Position numbers and translations under genes: made by a program. A stretch of DNA of 64,000 nucleotides, taken from Gallionellales bacterium GWA2_54_124. Its GTDB lineage: Bacteria > Pseudomonadota > Gammaproteobacteria > Burkholderiales > Gallionellaceae. The notes under the pieces were generated by a model, which did not search any database, was not told where the DNA came from, and saw only the letters and a list, made by a program, of their open reading frames with translations. The number at the start of each line of letters is the position of its first letter. Position 1 is the stretch's first letter. The DNA lies in contig MGWO01000001.1 of the NCBI GenBank assembly GCA_001801025.1, positions 16,552-80,551 on the forward strand. Direction: 5' to 3'. Below, in pieces: positions 1 to 8,794 of the stretch.

Positions 1-546
1 CTGACCTTCCTCATCGAGCAACAGGATGCTGCAAAACATCGCTGAATTGAGTTGCTCTACGCCCCTTACAATAAATTCCAGAATCACAGCGAGCGGTTTG
101 TCTCCTGCCAGCAACTCTAAGGTCGAACTGCGAAATTTTTCATACATCTCGCTTCTTTTGCGTTGTGTAATGTCACGACTGATTCCCAGCACCCCTATCA
201 GTTGACCTTCCGTATCAAATAACGGCGTTTTTGTGGCCTCCAGCAATTCTTGATGCCCGTCATCTGCAAAGGTGACCCACTCCTCGTTTTTGCTGGGGCC
301 GCCTTTCATCATCGCGATGCGGTCATTTTCCCGGAATGAATCGGCAAGCTCCTTGCTGACAAAATCATAGTCAGTATGTCCAATGATGTCCTTTTCGAGG
401 GCGCCGAAGAACTGTTCAAAGCGGTGGTTGCAGGTAAGATAAACCCCGTTCATATCCTTTAGCCAAATTAAATCAGGAATCGCTTGGAGGATAGTTCGCA
501 AGCGTTCGTCATTGACTTGAGATAATGTGCTGATTAATTTAGTCAT
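1..546 (-). CDS. PAS-domain sensor protein, partial (C-terminal part outside window)
   Basis: The reverse strand is open from an ATG at 546 to the window edge (182 codons, no stop). The visible residues form a PAS fold: an early DLIWLKD segment, a CNHRFEQFFG stretch, and the PAC-like ending GVLGISRDVTQRK around residue 130. After that a GAF-like start follows (KFRSSTLELLAG). This order is typical of signalling proteins that end in GGDEF, EAL or histidine kinase domains, but the output domain is outside the window, so the role cannot be named. The start has no strong ribosome site. Confidence 0.75.
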   Translation of the reverse strand, partial: MTKLISTLSQVNDERLRTILQAIPDLIWLKDMNGVYLTCNHRFEQFFGALEKDIIGHTDYDFVSKELADSFRENDRIAMMKGGPSKNEEWVTFADDGHQELLEATKTPLFDTEGQLIGVLGISRDITQRKRSEMYEKFRSSTLELLAGDKPLAVILEFIVRGVEQLNSAMFCSILLLDEEGQ

Positions 547-852
547 TAAATATGGGAATTAATGCGCTCGTGCGTAACATGGAATATATTTTCGCCGTGT
601 CGTTTACCGGTGATATTTTCGGAAATATAAAGCAGGTTGAATTGACGCAAGTAAATTTTCGAACTGCTTCTGGGCGCCGCTCTGAATTTAAAATATTGGT
701 TGGCGATGGCTGTTCATTAAGCCACCTGAGCAGAGCTTTCGTAATTATTATTCGCGACATGGCATCAGTCAATCAGTTTGTCCTGTGCAAACGGCAGAAA
801 CTCATTTATCAGCGTATTGAGATGGTCACATCAGGCGACGTGCAGGCACATC
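547..852. other. intergenic stretch without a supported gene
   Basis: Between the divergent-looking ends of the PAS gene and nsrR there are open frames on both strands of 77 and 137 codons. Neither shows a recognisable domain, and the longer one runs antisense into nsrR. I see no hairpin terminator with a T run here. Confidence 0.4.
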
Positions 853-1302
853 TTATGATGGCGTTGATACTCCTTTTTTTAACTTCAAATTCAGTTTCGT
901 GTCAGGCAGAAGATCCGCCAGTGTGTTGCTGTCAAGCGTATCAAGGAAAGCGTTACGTGCGTTGAAGAGTATCGTCCTTAAGTGGCAGTTTGGCATCAGA
1001 GGGCAGCAATCTTCCATTGCGTCTGCTTTCATGCAGTAAAGGAGTGCAAGGTTGTTTTCCATTAAGCGTACGACATCGCCGACCACGATCTTTGATGCAT
1101 CCCTGGCTAGTCGGATACCGCCGTTTCTGCCGCGCTCACTGACAACCAGTCCCGCAGCGACTAATTGCATGACAACTTTCATCAAGTGGGTCTTGACGAT
1201 ATCGAAGGCATCAGAGACCTCGGCGATGGTGGCCGATTCCCTTTTTTGTCCCAGGTAGATAAGGGTGCGCAGTGCGATATCGGTGGAAAGATTCAGTTGC
1301 AT
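853..1302 (-). CDS. nsrR: Rrf2-family NO-sensing repressor NsrR
   Basis: The 149-residue protein has the Rrf2 layout: an N-terminal winged helix (residues 1-65, with the GRNGGIRLAR wing) and a cysteine cluster at C90, C99/C100 and C106 that in NsrR holds an Fe-S cluster. Known NsrR loses DNA binding when nitric oxide attacks the cluster, releasing NO-detoxification genes. It is divergent from the norC-norB genes just to its right, which is the usual target. The C90-C99 gap is longer than in the E. coli protein (C91/C96/C102), so the exact ligands are not certain. IscR or another Rrf2 regulator is less likely given the neighbours. Confidence 0.85.
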   Translation of the reverse strand: MQLNLSTDIALRTLIYLGQKRESATIAEVSDAFDIVKTHLMKVVMQLVAAGLVVSERGRNGGIRLARDASKIVVGDVVRLMENNLALLYCMKADAMEDCCPLMPNCHLRTILFNARNAFLDTLDSNTLADLLPDTKLNLKLKKGVSTPS

Positions 1303-1387
1303 AAGGGGTTACCTGTCTATTAAAGGCATCAATGTTGCGTTCGACATTCTGCCGTATTTTCGGTTGGATTCATAATACATTCAAATT

Positions 1388-1398
1388 AATTGCATCTT
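1388..1398 (-). promoter_or_regulatory. candidate NsrR half-site upstream of the nor genes
   Basis: On the minus strand this reads AAGATGCAATT, matching 10 of 11 positions of the published NsrR half-site AAGATGCATTT. It lies in the divergent nsrR/nor intergenic region, 48 bases before the first gene of the operon. The second half of a palindrome is only weakly present to the left. The assignment is by motif match only. Confidence 0.5.
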
Positions 1399-1445
1399 TA
1401 TGAAAAATAGAATACATTTCTTTCTAATGAATCATTAAATGAGCA

Positions 1446-1793
1446 ATGCCAGTCTATATGATCGAACCTGCCAGTCTCGGGAATTTTTTCACCATCTTCT
1501 TCACTTCCGCGATGGTGATCATGTTGGGGGCATTGTATGCATTGTTATTCGCTTTTTCACGCCTCAGGGGGGATAAGCGCCTGATGCCTTTGGCCTATCT
1601 TTCCTATGCAGGACTGCTCATCGCCGCACTATTTTTGGCGGATGCCGCTAATCTGCTGAAACATCCTTTTTGGGCAACTATCGTGGCATTTATGTTGGGT
1701 GGTTATTTGCTCGCACCGCATGCGATCTGGCATTTGTGCGTAGGCACACATGGCGCGGAGCAGGTGGAGCCTGCGCCGCTTAAAGATTTTTAA
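1446..1793 (+). CDS. small membrane protein preceding norC, function unknown
   Basis: The 115-residue product has three predicted hydrophobic segments (about residues 12-36, 47-66 and 73-95) and a short polar tail. It sits 20 bases before norC and in the same direction, so it is probably co-transcribed from the NsrR-controlled promoter. I do not recognise the family. By position it may help assembly or stability of the NO reductase, but this is inference. The chosen ATG has no clear ribosome site, and a second ATG four codons later is possible. Confidence 0.65.
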   Translation: MPVYMIEPASLGNFFTIFFTSAMVIMLGALYALLFAFSRLRGDKRLMPLAYLSYAGLLIAALFLADAANLLKHPFWATIVAFMLGGYLLAPHAIWHLCVGTHGAEQVEPAPLKDF

Positions 1794-1813
1794 CGTTGAG
1801 TAAGGAGAGAACC

Positions 1814-2407
1814 ATGGCGACAAGTCAGTGGTGGGCATCTGAATCATTTTGGCGCAAGACGGCCATCTGGGTCACCGGAGGATCGTTCGTCGCGTTGATA
1901 TTATTAACGCTGGATACGATTCCGCAAATATCGACGGGTTCAAAACGGGTTCCGGCGTATTCGGTCATCAACTATCGAATCGAATATAAATTCGACGAGT
2001 CGCGTCATGTGCAAGTGCCGGTGATCGGTGCGAAAGAGCCTTTGTTCGGTAAAGAGCTGAACGAAGAGGAGGCAGAAGCGCTGGTCAAACTGGGAAAGTT
2101 GACGACACAGGCGAAGAACTGTATGAATTGCCACACCTTGCTGGGTAATGGTGCTTACTACGCGCCTGATCTTACCAAAGCATGGCTGGATCAATACTGG
2201 GGTAGCAAAGAAGTGCGCGAAGTGCAAATGGTCGATTTCATCAAGGATCCGTCCGATAAATTACACAACAGTTTAGGCCGGCGTATGCCCAAGCTCGATA
2301 TCACAGATGAAGAGGCGCGCGGCGTGGTGGCCTTCCTGAAATGGATGTCCAGCATCGACACCAACGGCTTCCCCTATAACTTTAAATCCATCGAGCAGGA
2401 GAATTGA
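1814..2407 (+). CDS. norC: nitric oxide reductase cytochrome c subunit
   Basis: NorC is the membrane-anchored c-type cytochrome that passes electrons to NorB for reduction of 2 NO to N2O. The protein (197 residues) has one N-terminal transmembrane helix (about residues 13-33) and one haem c site C103-x-x-C106-H107, followed by the NorC-type LLGNGAYYAPDL segment. I chose the ATG at 1814 because AAGGAGAG lies 5 bases before it; an in-frame start 18 bases earlier lacks this. Its stop lies just before the norB start. Confidence 0.95.
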   Translation: MATSQWWASESFWRKTAIWVTGGSFVALILLTLDTIPQISTGSKRVPAYSVINYRIEYKFDESRHVQVPVIGAKEPLFGKELNEEEAEALVKLGKLTTQAKNCMNCHTLLGNGAYYAPDLTKAWLDQYWGSKEVREVQMVDFIKDPSDKLHNSLGRRMPKLDITDEEARGVVAFLKWMSSIDTNGFPYNFKSIEQEN

Positions 2408-2409
2408 TC

Positions 2410-3855
2410 ATGGCGACGCTAGGACAGTTAGAAAGTGCCAACCTGAACGGCGGGCAGAAGCTGGCGGTGAAATATTTCACCGTAGCGATCGTGTTGTTCG
2501 GTGCGCAAGTGTTGTTCGGCCTGCTCTCGGGCTTGCAATATTTGTATCCGGATTTCTTGTATGGCGTGCTGGATTTCAGCGTCAATCGCATGGTACATAT
2601 CAACGCGCTGGTGGTGTGGCTGCTTTATGGATTCTTAGGCTCGGTGTATTGGCTGCTGGAAGAAGAATCGCAACATGAGGTGGTCGGACTCAAGCTGGGC
2701 AATCTTATCTACTGGGTGCTCACCGCGGCGGTGACCGTCGTGGTGCTGGTGTATCTGTTTGTGCAGATCGGTCCGGGCAAAGAATCCACTATCTGGCTCA
2801 TCAACGAAGGCCGCGAATATATTGAAGCACCGCGTTGGGCCGATATTGGCATCGTGGTCAGTGTGCTGGTGGTGTTCTATAACGTAGCTGCCACCTTCTC
2901 CAAAGGGCGCTACACCGGCATCGCGGGTGTGTTGGTGCTGGATATGTTGGCTTTGTTCGGTATCTATCTGGCCGGCATGTTCTACACCACCAACATCTCT
3001 ATCGACCAATACTGGTGGTGGTGGGTGATCCACCTGTGGGTAGAAGCGACATGGGAAGTGATGGTCGCCTGTATCATGGCTTACGGTCTGATGAAGGTGT
3101 TAGGTGTGAGTCGCAAAATTGTCGAGACATGGCTTTATATCGAAGTCGCCTTAATGTTCGGTTCAGGCATACTGGGTTTAGGTCACCACTACTTCTGGAT
3201 TGGTACGCCCGAGTACTGGTTCAGTATCGGCGGATTCTTCTCTGCACTCGAACCGATTCCGCTGGTCGCGATGGTGGTGCATGCCGTGTTCGATGCAGGT
3301 GCGCGTCACGCCAGAAATTCAAACCATCCTGCGATGGCTTGGTTAATTGCACACGCCTTCGGTAATTTCTTCGGTGCAGGTGTGTGGGGCTTCATGCACA
3401 CGTTGCCGCAGATCAACTTGTACACCCACGGTACACAGTGGTCTGCATCGCACGGTCACCTAGCCTTCTTTGGCGCTTACGCGACCATCATTATCGCCAT
3501 GTTTTATCTCGGCATCCAGCGTTGGCGCGGTGGCACTTGGATGTCAGGCGATCTGGCTGGCAATGGCTGGAAGTGGAAGTGGGCATTGTTTCTGCTCAAC
3601 CTGGGCATGGTTGGCATGACGGTCTCTATGTTGGTTTCAGGTTATGTGCAGTCGCAGATTGAGCGTGCTATCGAAGGCTCGACCTGGATCGGGTATTTCG
3701 CGGCACAAATACATCCTTGGTTTGTTCAAGGTATGTGGTGGCGTGAAGTGTTTGGCGTGATGTTCCTCGCCGGCTTTATCTTGTTGGTATGGGACTTGCT
3801 GACTATCGGTCGGGGTGAGAGTCGAAAGATGATCGAAGCATCCAGCGCTACTTAG
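2410..3855 (+). CDS. norB: nitric oxide reductase catalytic subunit
   Basis: NorB is the 12-helix haem-copper-oxidase relative with a haem b / non-haem iron site that reduces NO to N2O. The 481-residue product has the expected length and helices, and the conserved histidine segments (WVIHLWVEATWEV, LGHHYFWIG, HAFGNFFG, SHGHLAFFGAY). The ATG at 2410 follows AGGAGA by 7 bases; a TTG two codons earlier is also in frame. It is translationally close to norC. The usual maturation genes norQ and norD are not in this window. A strong terminator follows. Confidence 0.96.
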   Translation: MATLGQLESANLNGGQKLAVKYFTVAIVLFGAQVLFGLLSGLQYLYPDFLYGVLDFSVNRMVHINALVVWLLYGFLGSVYWLLEEESQHEVVGLKLGNLIYWVLTAAVTVVVLVYLFVQIGPGKESTIWLINEGREYIEAPRWADIGIVVSVLVVFYNVAATFSKGRYTGIAGVLVLDMLALFGIYLAGMFYTTNISIDQYWWWWVIHLWVEATWEVMVACIMAYGLMKVLGVSRKIVETWLYIEVALMFGSGILGLGHHYFWIGTPEYWFSIGGFFSALEPIPLVAMVVHAVFDAGARHARNSNHPAMAWLIAHAFGNFFGAGVWGFMHTLPQINLYTHGTQWSASHGHLAFFGAYATIIIAMFYLGIQRWRGGTWMSGDLAGNGWKWKWALFLLNLGMVGMTVSMLVSGYVQSQIERAIEGSTWIGYFAAQIHPWFVQGMWWREVFGVMFLAGFILLVWDLLTIGRGESRKMIEASSAT

Positions 3856-3873
3856 GACTTAGCCTCTGCTAGC

Positions 3874-3904
3874 AATCCGCTTGTATCCCTCAAGCGGATT
3901 TTTT
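3874..3904 (+). terminator. rho-independent terminator after norB
   Basis: A perfect 10-bp stem (AATCCGCTTG pairing with CAAGCGGATT) with a 7-base loop is followed by TTTT. It ends the norCB transcript and separates it from nnrS, 20 bases downstream. Confidence 0.85.
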
Positions 3905-3924
3905 ATGTTCAGTACGGAATTTAT

Positions 3925-5133
3925 ATGCTTAAAACCTTCACCGCAGCCCCGCATCGCGTTATGTTCTTCGGTGGGGCTGTGCAATCCATTGCCGTCATGC
4001 TGTGGTGGACGTTCGAACTGACAACGCGATACGGCATCATTGCTCAGCCCGTCAGTTGGGCTGTCGAACCGCGTGCTGCACATGTGTTTTTGATGATTTA
4101 CAGCCTGCTACCGTTCTTTATGTTCGGGTTTTTGATGACGACTTTTCCGCGTTGGATGGCAGGCAAAGAAATTCCCGCCAGGCGCTATGTCACTGCTTTT
4201 GGATTGATGATTCTGGGTGTAATTGTGTTCTATGCCGGTATGATCTTCAGCATGGCGATCTTGGTTGCGGCCGTCGTCTCTGTCCTGAGCGGATGGGGCG
4301 TTGCACTCTATGCCTTAATACGCGTGTTGCTGGATACCCGTCCGGGCGACAAACGTCATCCCATTGTATTGGTCATCGCGCTTGCGCTGGGATGGTGCGG
4401 TCTGGCGAGTTACCTTATCTGGCTGATTACCGCTGAATATGGTTTTTTGAATTTCTCGATTCAGAGCGGGTTATGGTTTTTTCTCCTGCCGCTGTTCGCC
4501 AGTGTTGCGCACCGGATGATCCCTTTTTTTACAAGCAATGCGTTGTCGCAACCTGATGTACCGCGGCCATTTTGGTCGTGGTGGACCGTGTTGGCGGGGA
4601 GTGTCGTGCATGGCGGGTTGTCATTCGCAGGTCAGACGCAATGGTTATGGTTATGCGATGCACCGATTGCGGCCTCTGCTTTGTATCTGAGCTACTTATG
4701 GGGCTTCCGCCGCAGTTTGAGCAATCCGCTGTTGGCGGTGTTGCATGTGGGGTTCGCATGGATGGGTATCGCCATGCTATTTTTCACTGTGCAAAGTTGG
4801 TTTTTCTTTATGAGCGGAGAATTCAGGTGGGCACTGGCCCCGTTACATGCGCTCACGATCGGCTGCTACACCACCTTGATGATAGGGATGGGCACACGCG
4901 TTACTCTCGGCCATTCCGGTTTGCCGTTCACGATTGGGACTTCGCTCAAGCTGATGTTTCTCGGCATGCAGTTAGTTGCATTATCGCGGGTGATGGCCGA
5001 TGTGTTGCCGCGACAAAATGCCTACCTGTGGTACATACTTTCCGCGCTGGGGTGGTTGGCTTGCTTTTCACCGTGGGTATGGCGCTACTTGCCTGCATTT
5101 TTGAGGCCACGTGCTGATGGACAGCCCGGTTGA
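3925..5133 (+). CDS. nnrS: NnrS family haem-copper membrane protein
   Basis: NnrS proteins are 12-helix membrane proteins linked to nitric oxide stress resistance. The 402-residue product has the family N-terminus (APHRVMFFGGAVQ), the MTTFPRWM segment, and many hydrophobic helices throughout. It follows norCB in the same direction but behind a terminator, so it probably has its own promoter, perhaps also NsrR-controlled, although I see no clear site. The ATG at 3925 has only a weak ribosome site. Confidence 0.9.
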   Translation: MLKTFTAAPHRVMFFGGAVQSIAVMLWWTFELTTRYGIIAQPVSWAVEPRAAHVFLMIYSLLPFFMFGFLMTTFPRWMAGKEIPARRYVTAFGLMILGVIVFYAGMIFSMAILVAAVVSVLSGWGVALYALIRVLLDTRPGDKRHPIVLVIALALGWCGLASYLIWLITAEYGFLNFSIQSGLWFFLLPLFASVAHRMIPFFTSNALSQPDVPRPFWSWWTVLAGSVVHGGLSFAGQTQWLWLCDAPIAASALYLSYLWGFRRSLSNPLLAVLHVGFAWMGIAMLFFTVQSWFFFMSGEFRWALAPLHALTIGCYTTLMIGMGTRVTLGHSGLPFTIGTSLKLMFLGMQLVALSRVMADVLPRQNAYLWYILSALGWLACFSPWVWRYLPAFLRPRADGQPG

Positions 5134-5338
5134 GATGAGTGCAGTGGATCAAGCTGATGATTTTGAGTATTCAATCAGAGAGCTCGTTTTAAGTACACTG
5201 TTTTGATTGCTTTATTTCTGCTTAAGATTCGCTTTGATGTGCCGAAAATACATAGATTAAGCCTGAATTTTTTCAATAAGTTCAATTCGAGTGCTCAGTT
5301 CGCGCGGTGTACAGTAAAAATAAATAAGGAGGGATGCA

Positions 5339-7321
5339 ATGAAACTAGCTTCAATAAGCCAAAGACTGGTGTTACTCGTAATAGTCCCGCTTGTCGCACT
5401 CATTTTTTTAGCGGGTTTGCTGTTTATCCAAGCCTATACATCCTATCAAAATAGCGTTCAGACGCACCAACTCATGAGCTTGTCAGTGAGTGCGGGAAAT
5501 TTGATCCACACGCTTCAGATTGAACGGGGTGCGACAGCGGGTTTTCTGCAATCAAAAGGACAAAAATTTTCGGATGTATTGCCGGAGATGCGCAAGAAGA
5601 CGAGTGAGCGCTTGGCAGAGCTGAGCAAAGAAGTTGCTACGATCGATTCAGGTCAAATGCCGAAGCTTGTTGAGGCGGTATCCCAAGCACAAAATAGTCT
5701 CAATAAGCTTGCCGATATGCGTCACCGGGCCAGTGATTTTTCGTTAACGGTTCCGGAGGAAGTGGCGTATTACACAGGAACGATTTCACAGTTAATCGAT
5801 GCAATGGGTGTCGGCGTTGGATCGAATAGCGATGCTTCTGTTTCTCAGCAGATGATCGCTTATCTTAGCTTCCTTCGCGCGAAGGAAAATGCCGGACAGG
5901 AGCGGGCGTTAGTCACGGCAGCGTTCGCCGCCAACAAGATAGTACCAGCGCAATACCGAACCATCTTGAGCAAGATTAACCATCAGGAAGCTTATCTGAA
6001 TGATTTTCGCAGCATCGCTAGTTCGGAGTTGAAGGCTTCACTTGCAACTGTATTGGCGGGTGCGGCTGAAAAAGAGGTGGCAGTCTACCGGGAGACACTC
6101 ATCGGCAAATCATCTGAAGGGGATTTTGGCGTTGAACCCACGCAATGGTTTAAAACGATCACGATGAAGATCGATGGGCTGCATGCAACCGAAGAGCTTA
6201 TTACGAACCAAATTAATACGGATGCGGCAGCACTTCAGCGTACCAGCCGGACTCAACTTATTGCCGTCTTGCTTGGAGGGATGGTGGCGATTTTATTGAC
6301 CATCGCAGTATCCTATTGGGTCGCAAAGAGTATCGGAACACCGCTCAATGACATGGTGGTTTTTACTGAGAAGGCAATTGCTAATAACGATTTTTCGGGC
6401 AAGGTGCCTGAGCGGGGTGCCTCTGAAGTCATTCGTACCGGTAAGGCGCTGAACCAGCTCATCGATAAATTCCGCAAAATCATCTTGGAGACAAAACAAT
6501 CGAGTGAGCAGATTACCGCTGCTGCACATGGGTTGGCGGTTTCAAGTAATGAGGTAAGAGAAAATTCTATCGTTCAATCTAGTGCAGCAGAATCGGTGGC
6601 CGCTGCAGTTGAAGAATCTTCAGTCAGCATCAGCGAAACAGCTAGCAATGCACAAGCGGCCGCCGAGTTGGTGATTCAAGCTCGCCAGGATAGCGAGAGT
6701 GCAGGGAAGATCATGCAGGAGACGGTCATCAAAATGGATGATGTCGCAAAACTGATTCGAGACTCAGGAGAGAGCGTACAGCATCTTGATGAGAGCTCAC
6801 AGAAAATCGGTAATATCGTTCAAGTGATCAAGGAGATCGCCGACCAGACCAATTTGCTTGCTTTGAATGCGGCGATTGAAGCGGCGCGTGCCGGAGAGCA
6901 AGGTCGCGGGTTTGCTGTGGTTGCAGACGAGGTCCGGAAGCTGGCCGAACGTACTGGTTTGGCGACAGGGGAGATTGCTGCTTTGATCAAAGCTATTCAA
7001 GAGGATATCGGCGGCGCTGTGGTTTCAATGCAACAGGCCAATATGAATGCGGCCTCTAGCTTGGCGCTAGTCAACCAATCTGCGAATGCACTTCAACAGA
7101 TTGATCAGGATGATGTCGAGGTCTCCAGCGATGTAATGAGCATCTCTAATGCGTTAGCTGAACAGGATGCCGCGATTCGCCAGATTGCTGTCAATATTGA
7201 ACAGATCGCTCAAATGACAGAGAGCAACAATAATGCGTCTGTTGCCAACAGTACTACGGCGGCAGAATTAGATGTACTTGCATTGCAACTGAAAAATTCC
7301 GTCGCTGTGTATAGGGTGTGA
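5339..7321 (+). CDS. methyl-accepting chemotaxis protein with NIT (nitrate/nitrite-sensing) domain
   Basis: The 660-residue receptor has a first transmembrane helix at about residues 11-31, and a periplasmic region starting with the NIT-domain signature [19 protein letters not shown] second helix lies at about 306-330, a HAMP domain at about 330-385, and the cytoplasmic signalling hairpin has its conserved tip [20 protein letters not shown] around 500-520. NIT domains are thought to sense nitrate or nitrite, matching the adjacent NO-reductase genes. A strong AAGGAGGG site precedes the ATG. The C-terminus lacks a CheR-docking pentapeptide. Confidence 0.92.
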   Translation: MKLASISQRLVLLVIVPLVALIFLAGLLFIQAYTSYQNSVQTHQLMSLSVSAGNLIHTLQIERGATAGFLQSKGQKFSDVLPEMRKKTSERLAELSKEVATIDSGQMPKLVEAVSQAQNSLNKLADMRHRASDFSLTVPEEVAYYTGTISQLIDAMGVGVGSNSDASVSQQMIAYLSFLRAKENAGQERALVTAAFAANKIVPAQYRTILSKINHQEAYLNDFRSIASSELKASLATVLAGAAEKEVAVYRETLIGKSSEGDFGVEPTQWFKTITMKIDGLHATEELITNQINTDAAALQRTSRTQLIAVLLGGMVAILLTIAVSYWVAKSIGTPLNDMVVFTEKAIANNDFSGKVPERGASEVIRTGKALNQLIDKFRKIILETKQSSEQITAAAHGLAVSSNEVRENSIVQSSAAESVAAAVEESSVSISETASNAQAAAELVIQARQDSESAGKIMQETVIKMDDVAKLIRDSGESVQHLDESSQKIGNIVQVIKEIADQTNLLALNAAIEAARAGEQGRGFAVVADEVRKLAERTGLATGEIAALIKAIQEDIGGAVVSMQQANMNAASSLALVNQSANALQQIDQDDVEVSSDVMSISNALAEQDAAIRQIAVNIEQIAQMTESNNNASVANSTTAAELDVLALQLKNSVAVYRV

Positions 7322-7339
7322 AGCACCGGCACTTTTTAG

Positions 7340-8392
7340 CATGAGGAGCCTGAACGCGTGCAATGCTGTGTGATGTGCTCTGTACGGCTTGTTCAATGAC
7401 CTGTTTGCCATTGTCGGCCAGTCGCTTTGAACTCACGGAGATATTCATGACTTCTTGGGCATTGCTGGCTATTTGGTCCATGCTGACACTCATCTGCGCT
7501 ACAGCGGCTACCATGCTGCTCGACGCATCAGACTGTGTTAGTGATGCATCGGTCAGCTTTTCGACCGCTATATTCAGATGAGTGGAGCGCTCATTTACTT
7601 GAGCGGCCGCTGCGGTGATCTGGTCAATCACCGAACCCACCAAGACTTTGGTTGATTGCACCGAGCAAAGGATATTGCCCATTTCGTCCTGCCTGCTGAT
7701 GATGGTGTGGTTAGACATATCGCTATTCCCATTAACCAGATTTTCTAGGTGGCTGTTAATAGATCGTACCGGCATGGAAACATATCGGCTGACAGCCCAG
7801 CGGATGAAAAAGAAGAGGAATAGCTGTGCGAATACTTGTCCTGCAAATAATTTCGCCATGAACAGGTAGAACGCCTGATATTCTTCACTGAGATCTATGC
7901 TTAGATCGGCGGCACCAAGTACACTACCTTCTGGTGCCTGATGGCAGCTCAAACAGTCGGTGTCACTGTGTTCGTGACTGCCAATGTAAGGAATGACGGC
8001 ATGTAGGGCAGCCCCCCGCCAGACCGGTCAATTGCATAGTAGGGCTGCCCGTGTAACAGCGTTTGACGCTAGATATCGTTCTGTATCTGCTCTTCAGGAA
8101 GTCCGGCACCATACTGTTGGTTTACATGGCTGGAACGTATCAAGTGCAAGGACAGCAGATTATTCGATGCTGATATTTTCTGTCGCATCAGTTTGCGCGT
8201 TTTTGGATCGCTGATTTGTCCGGTGACCATCATCAAGTTAGCGCTGTCCAGCATTTCATTCGCGATGCTCTCTGCCGCATGGCGGGCGTTGTGGTGAAGC
8301 TGGTCGTCCATGTTCACCGCGGTGGTCAGTGCGGAGAGGATGAGAAACACGAATAGCATAGGCTGAATCAACAGCTGCAGTTTTGCCTGCAA
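7340..8392 (-). pseudogene. decayed haem-type methyl-accepting chemotaxis protein
   Basis: Reading leftward from an ATG at 8392, a chemoreceptor can be followed through three lesions. The N-terminal helix and a periplasmic sensor run to an in-frame TAG at 8069-8071. The same frame then continues (HGQPYYAIDRSGGGLPYM) until a frameshift near 7998-8003. The protein resumes with a c-type haem motif CLSCH (7941-7955), a second helix, HAMP and the first part of the signalling domain. It stops being receptor-like near 7340, before the conserved hairpin tip, and simply reads into DNA antisense to the end of the neighbouring chemoreceptor. The gene cannot give a functional receptor unless all three lesions are assembly errors. 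Confidence 0.85.
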
Positions 8393-8794
8393 GGGAAGGT
8401 TTCACCGTTACGCAACGTATGCTGGCGCTTTCGCAATCCCGCGTCCTTATGTCGCGTGACTGTCAGTTTGCTGAACTCAGTCGTGTATTGAGCTATGTTT
8501 CTTGCTACTACAAAATTTAATGCTTTCCTTGGAGGGGGCTCACAATGCGTTATGAAGTTAACCTGACAATGGTGCGCTATACCAAAGCAAGACTTTAAAT
8601 GATAGTATTTGCTGGCGTTGCGTCCATTGCGCCAGTAGTTGTGAAGGTCGTGCCGGCAGGTAAAAATTGAATGGGGGAGAGCGTTTACTGCAGTTGTTTT
8701 ATGCGAGGCGTTCATTAGCATGACGGCATGCGGGAGTCAGAATGCAAATTTCGTTACGGATGGCAGGGTGTCTGATCGGAATATTTGATTAATA
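8393..8794. other. intergenic region, no gene supported
   Basis: This lies upstream of both the decayed receptor (left) and the large c-di-GMP gene (right), so it should hold two divergent promoters. The open frames on the minus strand have no recognisable domain. No repeats or terminators stand out. Confidence 0.4.

Noticed and set aside
552..965. 137-codon open frame on the plus strand
   Set aside because: It overlaps nsrR in antisense and shows no domain or ribosome site.
8368..8721. 117-codon minus-strand frame upstream of the decayed receptor
   Set aside because: No domain, cysteine/histidine-rich random text, and it overlaps the receptor start region.
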